From positions 992,001 through 1,056,000 of the forward strand of contig NC_026480.1 in assembly GCF_000328475.2 (NCBI RefSeq): a stretch of 64,000 nt of DNA. The letters are read 5' to 3'. Under the pieces are notes generated by a model. The model searched no databases, was not told the DNA's origin, and saw only the letters and a program-made list of their open reading frames with translations. This document shows, in pieces, positions 48,420-57,211 of this stretch. Numbering within the stretch: position 1 is the first letter of the stretch; each line of letters starts with the position of its first letter. The translations under genes were made by a program, and so were the position numbers. The DNA is from Mycosarcoma maydis. Taxonomy: Eukaryota; Basidiomycota; Ustilaginomycetes; Ustilaginales.

Positions 48420-49619
48420 ATGGCCACCGCAAGTTCGAGCGACGACGCTGGCGCAGCCATGAGCATAAGCATAGCAAACAGCTCAAAGCGACCCATTGCG
48501 ACAACAAAGACGGCAGCGTCAATCCCGCCTTATGCCACATTGGCTTTTGGTGCGCTCTCCGGCTTCGCATCTTGCGTGTTACTGCAACCGTTCGACTTGC
48601 TCAAAACGCGTTTACAGCAATTAGACCATCGCCCACTGTCTCCCGTCTCCAACAAGTCAATATCGAAGCCACAGTATGCGTCTCGAACGCAGAAACTTGT
48701 CGCCATCACCAAGGACATTGTCCACACACATGGATATCAGGGTCTGTGGCGCGGCACCGCTCCCACTGTGATTCGCAATGTTCCTGGTGTAGCGCTGTAT
48801 TTCTACTCGGTCTCGCATTTGCGGTCGGTTGCGAGTCAGCGCCAAATTCCTCTCATCTCCGTCGCCATCCCCAGCGATGCTTCATCCAACACTTCAACTC
48901 TAGCCAAGCTCTCTACAACAGGGAACCTGCTAACTGGGGCTGTAGCGCGCGTAACGGTCGGGTTCATCTTGTCGCCCGTAACTGTAGTCAAAGCTCGGTT
49001 TGAAAGCAGCAACTTCTCTGCTGCAACGGAACGTACTTTACTCTCTTCGATGCGAGAGATTCGCGCTCAAAGCGGCTTTCGAGGTTTCTTCCAAGGGTTC
49101 ACAGCAACTGCGCTTCGAGATGCGCCGTACGCTGGATTGTACTTAGCTCTGTACGAAGCGTGTAAAACGAATCTTGCGGGGCTTTCGAGGAGCATGGACG
49201 GCGGACTGGGAACGGGCAACTGGATGGTGGTCAGTGCGAGTGGTCTGTTAGCGGGGACCCTGGCGACATTGTTGACTCATCCGTTTGATATCATCAAGAC
49301 TAGGATGCAGACGACGCCAGCCGATACGCTGCACCAGATCGCTTTGGCCCACGATCCGAAATCTACACTTTCACCTTCAGTGCTTAGGGACAGTTTGAAA
49401 CCTTCAGTGTGGGGTATGACGAAACACCTTTGGGCCAGCTCCGGTCCAAGAGCTCTGTTGGACGGGCTCGGATTAAGATGCGCAAGGAAGGCAGCCAGCT
49501 CAGCTATCGGATGGAGCATCTTTGAGCGTGGCAGGAGTTGGTATACCGAGCGCGAGGCGAGCAGCTCAGCGCAAGAAGCGGGGACAGGGACAAGATTGCT
49601 AGATCATAAGCAAGTTTAG
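48420..49619 (+). CDS. HEM25: Mitochondrial glycine transporter HEM25 (SLC25A38 type)
   Basis: 399 residues from the ATG at 48420. Three mitochondrial carrier repeats are visible: QPFDLLKTRLQQ (first), SPVTVVKARFES (second) and HPFDIIKTRMQT (third). The combination of LLQPFDLLKTRLQQ, GLWRGTAPTVIRNVPGVALYF and DAPYAGLYLALYE is characteristic of Hem25/SLC25A38, which brings glycine into mitochondria for 5-aminolevulinate and haem synthesis. It is longer than yeast Hem25 (about 300) because of a Ser/Ala-rich N-terminus (about 1-35) and loops in repeats 1 and 3. The GLGLRCARKAASSAIGW ending is typical. No introns. Confidence 0.88.
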   Translation: MATASSSDDAGAAMSISIANSSKRPIATTKTAASIPPYATLAFGALSGFASCVLLQPFDLLKTRLQQLDHRPLSPVSNKSISKPQYASRTQKLVAITKDIVHTHGYQGLWRGTAPTVIRNVPGVALYFYSVSHLRSVASQRQIPLISVAIPSDASSNTSTLAKLSTTGNLLTGAVARVTVGFILSPVTVVKARFESSNFSAATERTLLSSMREIRAQSGFRGFFQGFTATALRDAPYAGLYLALYEACKTNLAGLSRSMDGGLGTGNWMVVSASGLLAGTLATLLTHPFDIIKTRMQTTPADTLHQIALAHDPKSTLSPSVLRDSLKPSVWGMTKHLWASSGPRALLDGLGLRCARKAASSAIGWSIFERGRSWYTEREASSSAQEAGTGTRLLDHKQV

Positions 49620-49830
49620 ACTGCGTGACATAACAATGGATGTACACTAGCGTGTATCGTTCTGAGCTGTAATATGCACACTCTACTCTCGACAGATGTG
49701 AACTGACAGTGTGATCCTGCAAAGCAGAGGGAGAGCAGATCGAGCAAGTGTGGGATTCTGGCAAGCAAACGATCGACTAAACTACAAAGGAACGGCGGGA
49801 CAACGTTATGCAAGCAAGACAAGCAGATGC
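49620..49830. other. Short intergenic region between convergent genes
   Basis: 3' flanks only. Confidence 0.4.
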
Positions 49831-50847
49831 CTAGGGCGAAAAGACAAGCGAGAAGCCTTTGCCCTTTGCCTCTGCGCCCACATTGGCCGTAACGAGACCG
49901 GCGTCCTGGTCAACTTCAACCTTGACATCAGACGCCGCGTCTCCTTCCACAGCAACGCTGAGGCTAGGGTAGAGCCTGTTGTTGTCAAATTTAAACTTGA
50001 GCGTGTCCTCACCGTTCGAGTGGTACCAGACGGTCCACCTCTTCTCGCCCGAGGTCGCCTCTGTACCATCACCATCCACATACTCGGAGTAAACGAGGAC
50101 ACTATTAGTTGCCGACGTGGTGCCCTCCTCCCAAGCGGCGTCGTAAGGAAGATGGCCAAAGGCGTAGTAGACGTCGCGAACGCGACCCACGCACATGGGC
50201 GTTTCAGTGGCGACCATCGAGACAACCGAGGTGGGCAAGGAACCGTTGAGATGAATCTTGACGACGTACTCGAGCCTCGTATCGTTGCCCTGCTTGGTCA
50301 AGTCCCAGGCCGAGACTTCGAGCGTAGCCCTTGTGCGCGACTTGGAGTAGGAGCCCGCCTCGTCAACGTACTGATCGGCCTCTGCACTGGTCTGAATCAC
50401 CTGAATATGATCACCGTTGCTGCTCACAATGTTCTCCTGTACACCCACAATGTCGCGTGCCCAAACAAAGTACGAAGGAGACTTCATCCAGGTGTAGAAA
50501 GCGAACTTCTGGGCACCATATCGCTCGAGCTGCGTGGCGTTGTCAAAACGAGGATCCCACTTCTTACGCATACCAGGTTGCTGGATTACAGCCAGTACCT
50601 GCGCAGGAGTGGCGTTCTCGACGATGGTGACACCTTTGACGATGGGGACGTCGTAGGCGTTTTCAGGGTTGGTCTTTTTGTAGAGCTTGACCTCCTCGCG
50701 TTCACCAACATCTTCCCACTCGGCATCCCTCGAAGGGTCGTTCTGCTCCTTATACTGCGCTTTCGCCTTTTCTAGCGCAGCAGCGTATTCGGAGGGCAGC
50801 GGAAGGTAGCTATCCTGACGAGTAGGATTGGGAAGATCGAATGTCAT
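49831..50847 (-). CDS. START-domain lipid-binding protein
   Basis: 338 residues from the ATG at 50847, directly 3' (on the minus strand) of a long CA repeat; the frame is open through the repeat and would add a His-Thr run, which I treat as untranslated. Residues about 55-270 form a START (StAR-related lipid transfer) domain: EEVKLYKKTNPENAYDVPIV, VLAVIQQPGMRKKWDPRFDN, FVWARDIVGVQ and RLEYVVKIHLNGSLPTSVVS are the expected blocks around the lipid cavity. No signal peptide or membrane anchor. START proteins bind and move sterols, phospholipids or ceramides; the ligand here is unknown. The C-terminal 60 residues (SVAVEGDAASDVKVEVDQDA and on) may be a small added beta domain. Confidence 0.85.
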   Translation of the reverse strand: MTFDLPNPTRQDSYLPLPSEYAAALEKAKAQYKEQNDPSRDAEWEDVGEREEVKLYKKTNPENAYDVPIVKGVTIVENATPAQVLAVIQQPGMRKKWDPRFDNATQLERYGAQKFAFYTWMKSPSYFVWARDIVGVQENIVSSNGDHIQVIQTSAEADQYVDEAGSYSKSRTRATLEVSAWDLTKQGNDTRLEYVVKIHLNGSLPTSVVSMVATETPMCVGRVRDVYYAFGHLPYDAAWEEGTTSATNSVLVYSEYVDGDGTEATSGEKRWTVWYHSNGEDTLKFKFDNNRLYPSLSVAVEGDAASDVKVEVDQDAGLVTANVGAEAKGKGFSLVFSP

Positions 50848-50848
50848 C

Positions 50849-50849
<1 letters not shown>

Positions 50850-50897
<48 letters not shown>
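50850..50897. repeat. (GT)24 microsatellite
   Basis: About 24 uninterrupted GT dinucleotides, three bases from the START gene's ATG; read as (CA)n in the transcript leader. Confidence 0.92.
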
Positions 50898-50900
<3 letters not shown>

Positions 50901-51373
50901 CGAGAGTAGATGTGGGTGTGTTTCGGGATGCGCGGCTCGAATGAAAAGTCAAGATGGTGGTAGGATGACAGTAACAAGGGTCTCGACAGAGTGAGTGTGC
51001 CTGAACGCTCACCTCTTGGCAGTCAGTTCCTGACAAATACAGGTGGCTGCTTCTGTGTCATTGGTGTTCTCGCTGGTGTGCCGAGTCAGAGTGCTGCTGG
51101 CCCACACACAGACTACAATAGCCGACGTGCGACATGCGACGTTCTCTGATGCTCAGGCGTCGAAGCACCAACGTGCAACGTTGACGGATGATGCACAGAA
51201 AATCCACTCGTAACTCCGATTTCACAAGAGAAGCGGGGCAAAAGAAAAAGGGGGAAAATCATTACGAATCGTGTATGAGGTCTGTGAAAGTCGTAAAGTC
51301 GTGTGTCATGAGTGTGAGTCGTAAGTGTATGCTCTGGTTCGCCGCTATGGTCTAGCCAAAAGCCAAATCATGA

Positions 51374-51393
51374 ATCTGGGATCTGGGATCTGG
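51374..51393 (+). repeat. ATCTGGG 7-bp tandem repeat
   Basis: ATCTGGG twice plus ATCTGG, period 7, in intergenic DNA. Confidence 0.75.
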
Positions 51394-51920
51394 CAGCCCA
51401 TACGGAATCTGTCGTGTTTGACTTGACAGTCCCCTGTGAGTGTGCTAAGTTTGCGCTTCGCTTTCTGCAGGTGCTTCAGTCCCGCTCTCTGAGCCCAGGG
51501 CGCTGATCTTGGACCCTTTTGACTCAGACAAGAGAAATTCCAACCGCCCTGATGGCGACTTGCTACCGTCCGTGCATCTCAGCTAAGTCAGACTCACGAC
51601 TGCGGCTATCTTCACAATTGATCATGATTCAGTGTCTCACTTACTTGAAGCTACCATCCCGCCATACTTTGCAGCATGCCGATGCAACCGCCGAACCGCT
51701 TCGACCAAGTCAGTGCTGGGACAGAAAGCTCTGACATTCATTCCGCGCACTGCGCACGGGCCTTCGACTTTCGCTCAACGATCAAGCACGGCCGCTCGAA
51801 ACGGTAGATGACCACCAGCTGGCGTTGTCGAAGCCAACTTCTTGGCGCTGACTTTTGTCTGTGACTATTCTGAAACGCGATTGACTTCGCATACTTTTTC
51901 TGTACACCTCTTTGCCTTTG

Positions 51921-52682
51921 TCATGTGCTAGGAAAGTTGGCCTTCCAGCTCCAGCTTTGACTGTCAGCAGCATCGACTACTGCTTCGTTTTTCCTAGGAT
52001 CATATGTCCTGGCGTCTCCATCCAATGCAGTCAGGTCATCTCCCGTAGTGTAGAATTCCCGCTTCCAAACGGCAACGTTCTTTTTAACCTCTTCTAATAA
52101 CCATTCCGCTACCACAAATGCTTCCTTCCGATGTGGTGAGCTGACCGCGATCAGTATACTGCACTCGCCCACGCCCACTACGCCAAGTCGATGCGAAATA
52201 TAGCACCTTGTCACCCTGTCTTCGCTCGAGTGGTCCGCTTGAGGATCTACGTTGGCAGAGATAGGTGTCGGCGTTTCTGCAAAGGGAGCAGACGTGTGCG
52301 CGTTGTCGAGTAACGACTGGAGCGTCTTTAAAGCTAGCGAAGAGTATGCTTCGTACTCGAGCTTGGTGACTTTTTTGCCTCTGAAAGAGTCCCTTGTAGT
52401 CCCACTGAAAAGGACAGTAGCTCCAGCACCGTCGTCGGCGACAAATTTCATCGCTTGCTTCTCGTCTAACACGCTGTAGGTGAGGACTGCTTCGTCTCCG
52501 TACTGATTCCTGATGCTGCCCGACGTAGAGGGTGATGCTTCCGCTGAGGCAGGACTCAGACCACCCTCTTGCGATAAAGTGCCCGTCATTCTGGACGTGC
52601 TTTCTGAAGGATCGACTTGGCGGAAGAGTGGGTAAAGAGTAACATAACAATCTGAATATGACAGCAACCTCCGACGTGACAT
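51921..52682 (-). CDS. MOCS2B: Molybdopterin synthase catalytic subunit (MoaE/MOCS2B)
   Basis: 253 residues if the first ATG (52682) is used; a second in-frame ATG at 52589 would remove 31 residues that look like neither domain nor targeting signal. The MoaE domain covers about 65-215: LFSGTTRDSFRGK (92-104), HRLGVVGVGECSILIAVSSP with HRKEA (164-187), and KKNVAVWKRE (200-209) carrying the lysines that in MoaE contact precursor Z and the MoaD C-terminus. It converts precursor Z to molybdopterin in molybdenum cofactor synthesis, needed for nitrate reductase and sulfite oxidase. The first 60 residues are extra and Ser-rich. The small partner subunit is not in this window. Confidence 0.9.
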   Translation of the reverse strand: MSRRRLLSYSDCYVTLYPLFRQVDPSESTSRMTGTLSQEGGLSPASAEASPSTSGSIRNQYGDEAVLTYSVLDEKQAMKFVADDGAGATVLFSGTTRDSFRGKKVTKLEYEAYSSLALKTLQSLLDNAHTSAPFAETPTPISANVDPQADHSSEDRVTRCYISHRLGVVGVGECSILIAVSSPHRKEAFVVAEWLLEEVKKNVAVWKREFYTTGDDLTALDGDARTYDPRKNEAVVDAADSQSWSWKANFPST

Positions 52683-53113
52683 TCACGATTTTCAATTCAA
52701 AAGTGAAGGCACACCGCTCACACTCGTGAGCTGTCCGGCAACCAATTCGGTGAAATTTCCGCTTCTCAATCATAACCTTTCATCGTGATTCTGTGAAATG
52801 TGAATCACGAATGAATCTGTGAATGATTCACGATTCACGATTTGTGGCGTTTGTGTCTAGCGCCACACCAAAGTTTATGATTGACTGAATATAATAAATT
52901 GCTGGTCTGCAACCTCTGAAATGTGAGTTGCAACCTTGGCTTCGTGGATCTGTGTAGCAGAAGCATTGCTCTTGGCGCCTGGCCCAGATACTCAGATGAA
53001 CGAGTAACGAACGACATTCACGATTCGAGCAGAGGGGATGAAGGAGACCACATTATAGGAATGGCAAGACGACTAGCGTCCAGCTTTTTCAACGATACGA
53101 TGGGTACTCCCAT
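52683..53113. other. Intergenic region with CGTGAAT array
   Basis: Upstream of MOCS2B and downstream of the RNase gene. Repeat array 52801-52842; otherwise nothing. Confidence 0.5.
52801..52842. repeat. CGTGAAT/ATTCACG mixed-orientation array
   Basis: TGAATCACGAATGAATC then GTGAATGATTCACGATTCACGA: direct and inverted 7-bp units close together, with hairpin potential. Confidence 0.75.
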
Positions 53114-53582
53114 TTAGTAGTCGCATCCAACAAAGTTGTTACCCGAAGCGCCGGTGTGGGTGATCTAATCATTCGTTCATCAAGACGAATTAAAAAGTGT
53201 CAGCTTCCACAAGCTTAGTCTGCTGGATAAGGATAGAAACACTTACAGCTCCACAGAAAGTGCCATCGTTGCTGTCATACACGACGCGGTCAGCACCAGG
53301 CGATCCGCCAGTGTATCCAGAAGATGAAGTCTTCAGGGGGTACTCCTTGTATGGGCCGTTGCAGTATTCAGAAAAGTCGAATCCTTCGTAGTTGTTGTAA
53401 GTGTGAGGGTAGCCGGAACTCGAGTACTGACCGCTCAAAGCGTTGCTGATGGCACGGTTTACCTGCGATGCGCTGTAGCTCTTGCCGCCGCAGTTGACAG
53501 CGACACCACCCTGGCGCGGCTCAAGAGGAGCAGCAAAGGCCACAACGGGGACCAGAGCAAGGAGGGCAAGGGGAAACTTCAT
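53114..53582 (-). CDS. Secreted guanyl-specific ribonuclease (N1/T1/U1 family)
   Basis: Two exons, 53582-53247 and 53164-53114, with an 82-nt GT-AG intron (phase 0), give 128 residues. Signal peptide about 1-17 (MKFPLALLALVPVVAFA), then a short pro-region ending in LEPRQ, leaving a mature enzyme of about 104 residues as in RNase T1. Catalytic residues of the T1 family are present: His60 in GYPHTYNNYEGF, Glu80 in YKEYPL, Arg99 in GADRVVY and His115 in THTGASG. Cys31, Cys74, Cys110 and Cys126 can form two disulfides. It cleaves RNA after guanosine outside the cell, likely for phosphate and nucleoside scavenging. Close in style to RNase U1 of Ustilago. Confidence 0.93.
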
Positions 53583-53711
53583 CTTGACCAGGTCGAAGAA
53601 GAAAGTCAGGCCAAGGGGATCGAGGAAGGTGTTAGGAGAACGAAGAAGGGTGGGAAGAGTGGTCTGCAATGGCTTGGTGACTGAGTGGTGGGAGATGGAC
53701 AGACAAGGCTC

Positions 53712-53716
53712 TATAT
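53712..53716 (-). promoter_or_regulatory. TATA-like box of the RNase gene
   Basis: ATATA on the minus strand, about 130 bases before the ATG at 53582. Confidence 0.45.
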
Positions 53717-54598
53717 GTACTTTTTTGTGGCTCATCCAACATCGCTGCAATCGTATCTGAGCAGCTCTCTACAGGTTAGACTGCTCATGCTACTCAACTC
53801 GTGCGAGGTTCAGCGTCTGCCATTGACTGTACCAAATCTCATTCGAGATGATGCGCAAAGACGCATGGTCTTTGAAGGGTAAAGCGCAGGTCTCTTCGAA
53901 GCACCAACAAGAGCTGTGAAGGAAGGGTAACATGCTTGCAGAGTCACGATCGACACAGTCTGTGAGTTTCGTTCTGCAAGCTTTTATCGCACTCCCCCAC
54001 GTCTTGCCCCTTGGCGGCCTCGGCTGTCAGAACTGTTATCGCACGTTCGCTTCGCTTGAATGCAACTCAACTCGGCCTGACATCTTCCATTCTTGCACGA
54101 AAGCTAATCACGAATAACACGGCGACTCCTATACCTTGCCGTCCTGGAGGATGTGTTTATATCATAACTACAGTGGCTTGTTAATTTGTATCCTTTGGTT
54201 GCGACCAGGGTCATCATCATTGCTTCGTTTCTACACTGCGACTTGATCCTACTAAACCTGTCTCTCGCACCACTAGATGCTCTTTGGGCAACTCACCGAG
54301 CAGGCTGCCCAGAAGCATGAGTCAACTGAACGGTTTGCGGAGGGCGGCACGTTTTCCTCCGTCCATCAATCAAGCTTTCGCCAAGCGAGAACTCCGCTGG
54401 CGCTAAACGGCTCGAATTCCAGGTGTTCTGTGCCGGCAGGCTTTCGCTAAGCCGACGGCAGAATGCATTAACAAGGCAGCGACGCTCACGGAGAAAGCCG
54501 ATCCATCAAGATGCTGCAATGCACTCCTCGTTGATGATGAGCCAACGACGACCAGGGCCGATAGCACGTTCACGCAAGATTATGTGTGCAAGCAAGGC

Positions 54599-54624
54599 AA
54601 TCAGCAATCAGCAATCAGCAATCA
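54599..54624 (+). repeat. AATCAGC 7-bp tandem repeat
   Basis: Three exact AATCAGC units plus AATCA, period 7. Confidence 0.85.
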
Positions 54625-55142
54625 TGCGCTCGACACCGTTGGGTTTAGTTGCAGAGTGCCTTCACCATTGCCGATTCAAAAATGGTAAAGCGAGTACGGC
54701 TTGACGACGTCCGAGTAGCCGAGGTGCGCTAGCGTCCTTTTGCCTCTGAGGTTGTTGCTCCGCATAAAGCACGAAGCTGCGAAGGCCAACAACGTTCATG
54801 CAGTTCATCAGGTGGATCCCAGAAATCGAAGAAATCGATGCTTTTATCAGCATGTATTAATATAATAGTATGTTACTACTAGTTCCGGAACGTGTCAAGA
54901 CAGTACACTGGAAACAACACACAACACCTCGTCACACCGAGGTCTCGTACTCTTTTGGCAAATAACTTGAGTCGAAATTGGGAGCCAGCCTCCTTGGTCG
55001 CTGTGGTCACTGCGGTCATATCGAACTCGTGACTCTCGACTCGTGACTGTGAGACACAAGAATTCTACAATTTTGTTACGTCGAAAGGAACTTCGGAAGA
55101 CTTGAAAATGTCCACAGTCACGAGTCGCGTTTGAACCACGAA

Positions 55143-55189
55143 CACGCACGACGGATCCGTGATCCACGAGCCGTGAACCGTCGTGCGTG
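55143..55189. repeat. Inverted repeat with 12-bp arms (stem-loop)
   Basis: CACGCACGACGG (55143-55154) and CCGTCGTGCGTG (55178-55189) are exact reverse complements with a 23-base spacer that itself holds CCGTGATCCACGAG. Confidence 0.9.
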
Positions 55190-55444
55190 ACGTGTAACCA
55201 GTTTCGCCATTGTTAGAGCTATGTTGGCTTTGACGTGAAGTTTGCGCCCTTGGCCAGCGCAATCGTGAATCCCGAGGCTGTGTGCAGCAGCTGCGCCAAC
55301 AAAATTTCCCGACTTGAAGCTAGAATCTGGGCGCGGCGTGTAGCTCGAGCCACCTTCTATTCGTGATTGGTTCTGTACAAGTGCTCTCGTCTTGTCTCCA
55401 TCATCAATTCCCGGAGTGCCACCCGAAAGAAGCACATCAGCAGC

Positions 55445-56641
55445 ATGAGGCTTCTCCATATCTCCCTTACCCTACTGGTTCTGGCTGCCACGGCGCTAGC
55501 CGGCAATGTACTAGATTTGACCGCCACCAAGGATTTCGACAAGCACATTGGCAAATCTCAGAGCGTGCTCGTCAAATACTACGCACCATGGTGTGGACAC
55601 TGCAAGAACCTAGCCCCCATCTACGAGAAAGTGGCCGATGCTTTTGCTGACCAAAAAGACGCTGTATTGATCGCTAAGGTGGACGCAGATAAGAACAAGG
55701 AACTTGGCCAAAAGGCCGGCATTCGAGGATTCCCGACGCTCAAATGGTATCCCGCCGGATCGACCGAGCCTGAAGAGTTCAACTCGGGCCGCGACCTCGA
55801 CAGTATCGCTAAGCTCGTCACTGAAAAGAGCGGAAAGAAAAGCGCCATCAAGCCTCCCCCTCCTCCCGCAGCTGAGCAGCTCACCAGCCGCAACTTTGAC
55901 AAGATCGTGCTTGACCAAGACAAGGATGTGCTCGTTGAATTCTACGCTCCCTGGTGTGGTCACTGTAAGAACCTTAACCCTACCTATCAACAAGTGGCTC
56001 AAGACTTTGCCGGTGACGACGACTGCGTCGTTGCGCAAATGGACGCTGACAACGAAGCCAACAAGCCCATCGCTCAGCGCTACGGAGTATCATCATACCC
56101 CACCCTGATGTTCTTCCCCAAGGGCGACAAGAGCAATCCGAAGCCATACAACGGTGGACGAAGCGAGGAAGAGTTCATCAAGTTTCTCAACGAAAAGTGC
56201 CAAACGTGGCGCATCAAGGGTGGCCTTCTCTCTGAGCTTGCTGGCCGAATGCCCACTCTCGACGGCTTTGCTGCTCGTTGGTATACTTCGTCTACCGACA
56301 AGCGCGACACGATCTACAACGAATTCATCGACTATGTCAACACCATGAAGACGAGCCCTAAGAGCGACAAGAAGAAGAACGACGTGGGCGATGTCTACCT
56401 GCGTGTACTCGAAAAGGCCAGCAAGAGCGCTGGCTACATTGAGAAGGAGACCAAGCGTCTGAGCACCATTCTCAAGAAGCACGCCGATGGCACCAGCCAG
56501 CTTGCGGCCAAGAAGGTTGACGAGCTTACCAAGAAGAAGAATGTTTTGCTCGCCTTTGTCAATGAGCGTATCGCTGCACAGGCCGAAAAGCAGAAGAAGG
56601 AAGCCGAAAAGCGAAAGGAGGAGCACAAGGACGAACTTTAG
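55445..56641 (+). CDS. Protein disulfide isomerase, ERp38/PDI-D type
   Basis: 398 residues from the ATG at 55445; the open frame upstream to 55367 has no ATG and would bury the signal peptide. Residues 1-19 are a signal peptide (MRLLHISLTLLVLAATALA). Two thioredoxin domains follow, each with the active site APWCGHCKN (Cys50/Cys53 and Cys171/Cys174), with the cis-Pro loops GFPTLKW and SYPTLMF. The C-terminal third (about 280-385) is the helical ERp29c-like D domain, and the protein ends in HKDEL for ER retention. It makes and shuffles disulfides in secretory proteins such as the RNase encoded next door, from which it is divergently transcribed. Confidence 0.95.
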   Translation: MRLLHISLTLLVLAATALAGNVLDLTATKDFDKHIGKSQSVLVKYYAPWCGHCKNLAPIYEKVADAFADQKDAVLIAKVDADKNKELGQKAGIRGFPTLKWYPAGSTEPEEFNSGRDLDSIAKLVTEKSGKKSAIKPPPPPAAEQLTSRNFDKIVLDQDKDVLVEFYAPWCGHCKNLNPTYQQVAQDFAGDDDCVVAQMDADNEANKPIAQRYGVSSYPTLMFFPKGDKSNPKPYNGGRSEEEFIKFLNEKCQTWRIKGGLLSELAGRMPTLDGFAARWYTSSTDKRDTIYNEFIDYVNTMKTSPKSDKKKNDVGDVYLRVLEKASKSAGYIEKETKRLSTILKKHADGTSQLAAKKVDELTKKKNVLLAFVNERIAAQAEKQKKEAEKRKEEHKDEL

Positions 56642-57211
56642 ACGATCGCCTCGTCGTCACAAAACGGATTGCCTTTCGGCAGATCTGAATCCATTCACAA
56701 GTTTTCACCCGCGAATGAACTTTATGTGATACTTCTGTGCAGCATTCAGCATGCCTGTCATGCCATGTCATGCGATTGCCTCAATGGAATCTCGTCATTC
56801 CTCTCACCTCTGTTGAAACAGTGTCGAAGGACAACAAACCTGACTGGGCTAAAATCGTGAATGTGCTTCTGGCCATTTTGCCCCCGTGGAAAATCGTGTT
56901 CACGATTGCAACCTGTGACCNNNNNNNNNNNNNNNNNNNNNNNNNNNNNNNNNNNNNNNNNNNNNNNNNNNNNNNNNNNNNNNNNNNNNNNNNNNNNNNN
57001 NNNNNNNNNNNNNNNNNNNNTGACCCGTTCGTTCGTTATTCACTTGAGTTGCTTATGTCTGAGCCGCGATAAACGACTCGATATCTTATATTTTCGAGCT
57101 GGCCCGTCCGCCGCGTCAGTATGATGCGTGGTGATCCTGTTGAAGGACCCTGAAATCTTCCGCTTACCCCACCATTACTAGCCACTTCTCTTCCAACGCT
57201 GGTCACAGGAG
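56642..57211. other. Intergenic region with assembly gap
   Basis: PDI 3' flank and NCA2 promoter. Contains 100 N (56921-57020); ATCGTGAAT and CGTGTTCACG motifs sit just left of the gap. Confidence 0.6.
56921..57020. other. Assembly gap (100 N)
   Basis: Exactly 100 undefined bases, a conventional placeholder for a gap that may be of unknown length. Confidence 0.98.

Larger units (their letters stand above)
50848..51920. other. Intergenic region with GT microsatellite
   Basis: Upstream of the START gene and downstream of MOCS2B. Holds the GT repeat, an ATCTGGG tandem (51374-51393) and CGTAAAGTCGTGTGTCATGAG-like variants near 51285-51325. No gene. Confidence 0.5.
53583..55444. other. 1.86-kb divergent region, RNase / protein disulfide isomerase
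   Basis: Holds a TATA-like site for the RNase (53712-53716), an AATCAGC tandem (54599-54624), an AT-rich patch (about 54845-54880) and a 47-bp stem-loop (55143-55189). A 57-codon frame from about 54276 and others up to 93 codons are unsupported. Confidence 0.5.

Noticed and set aside
49711..50775. 354-codon plus-strand frame
   Set aside because: Antisense to the START gene; no domain, and the minus frame matches START motifs.
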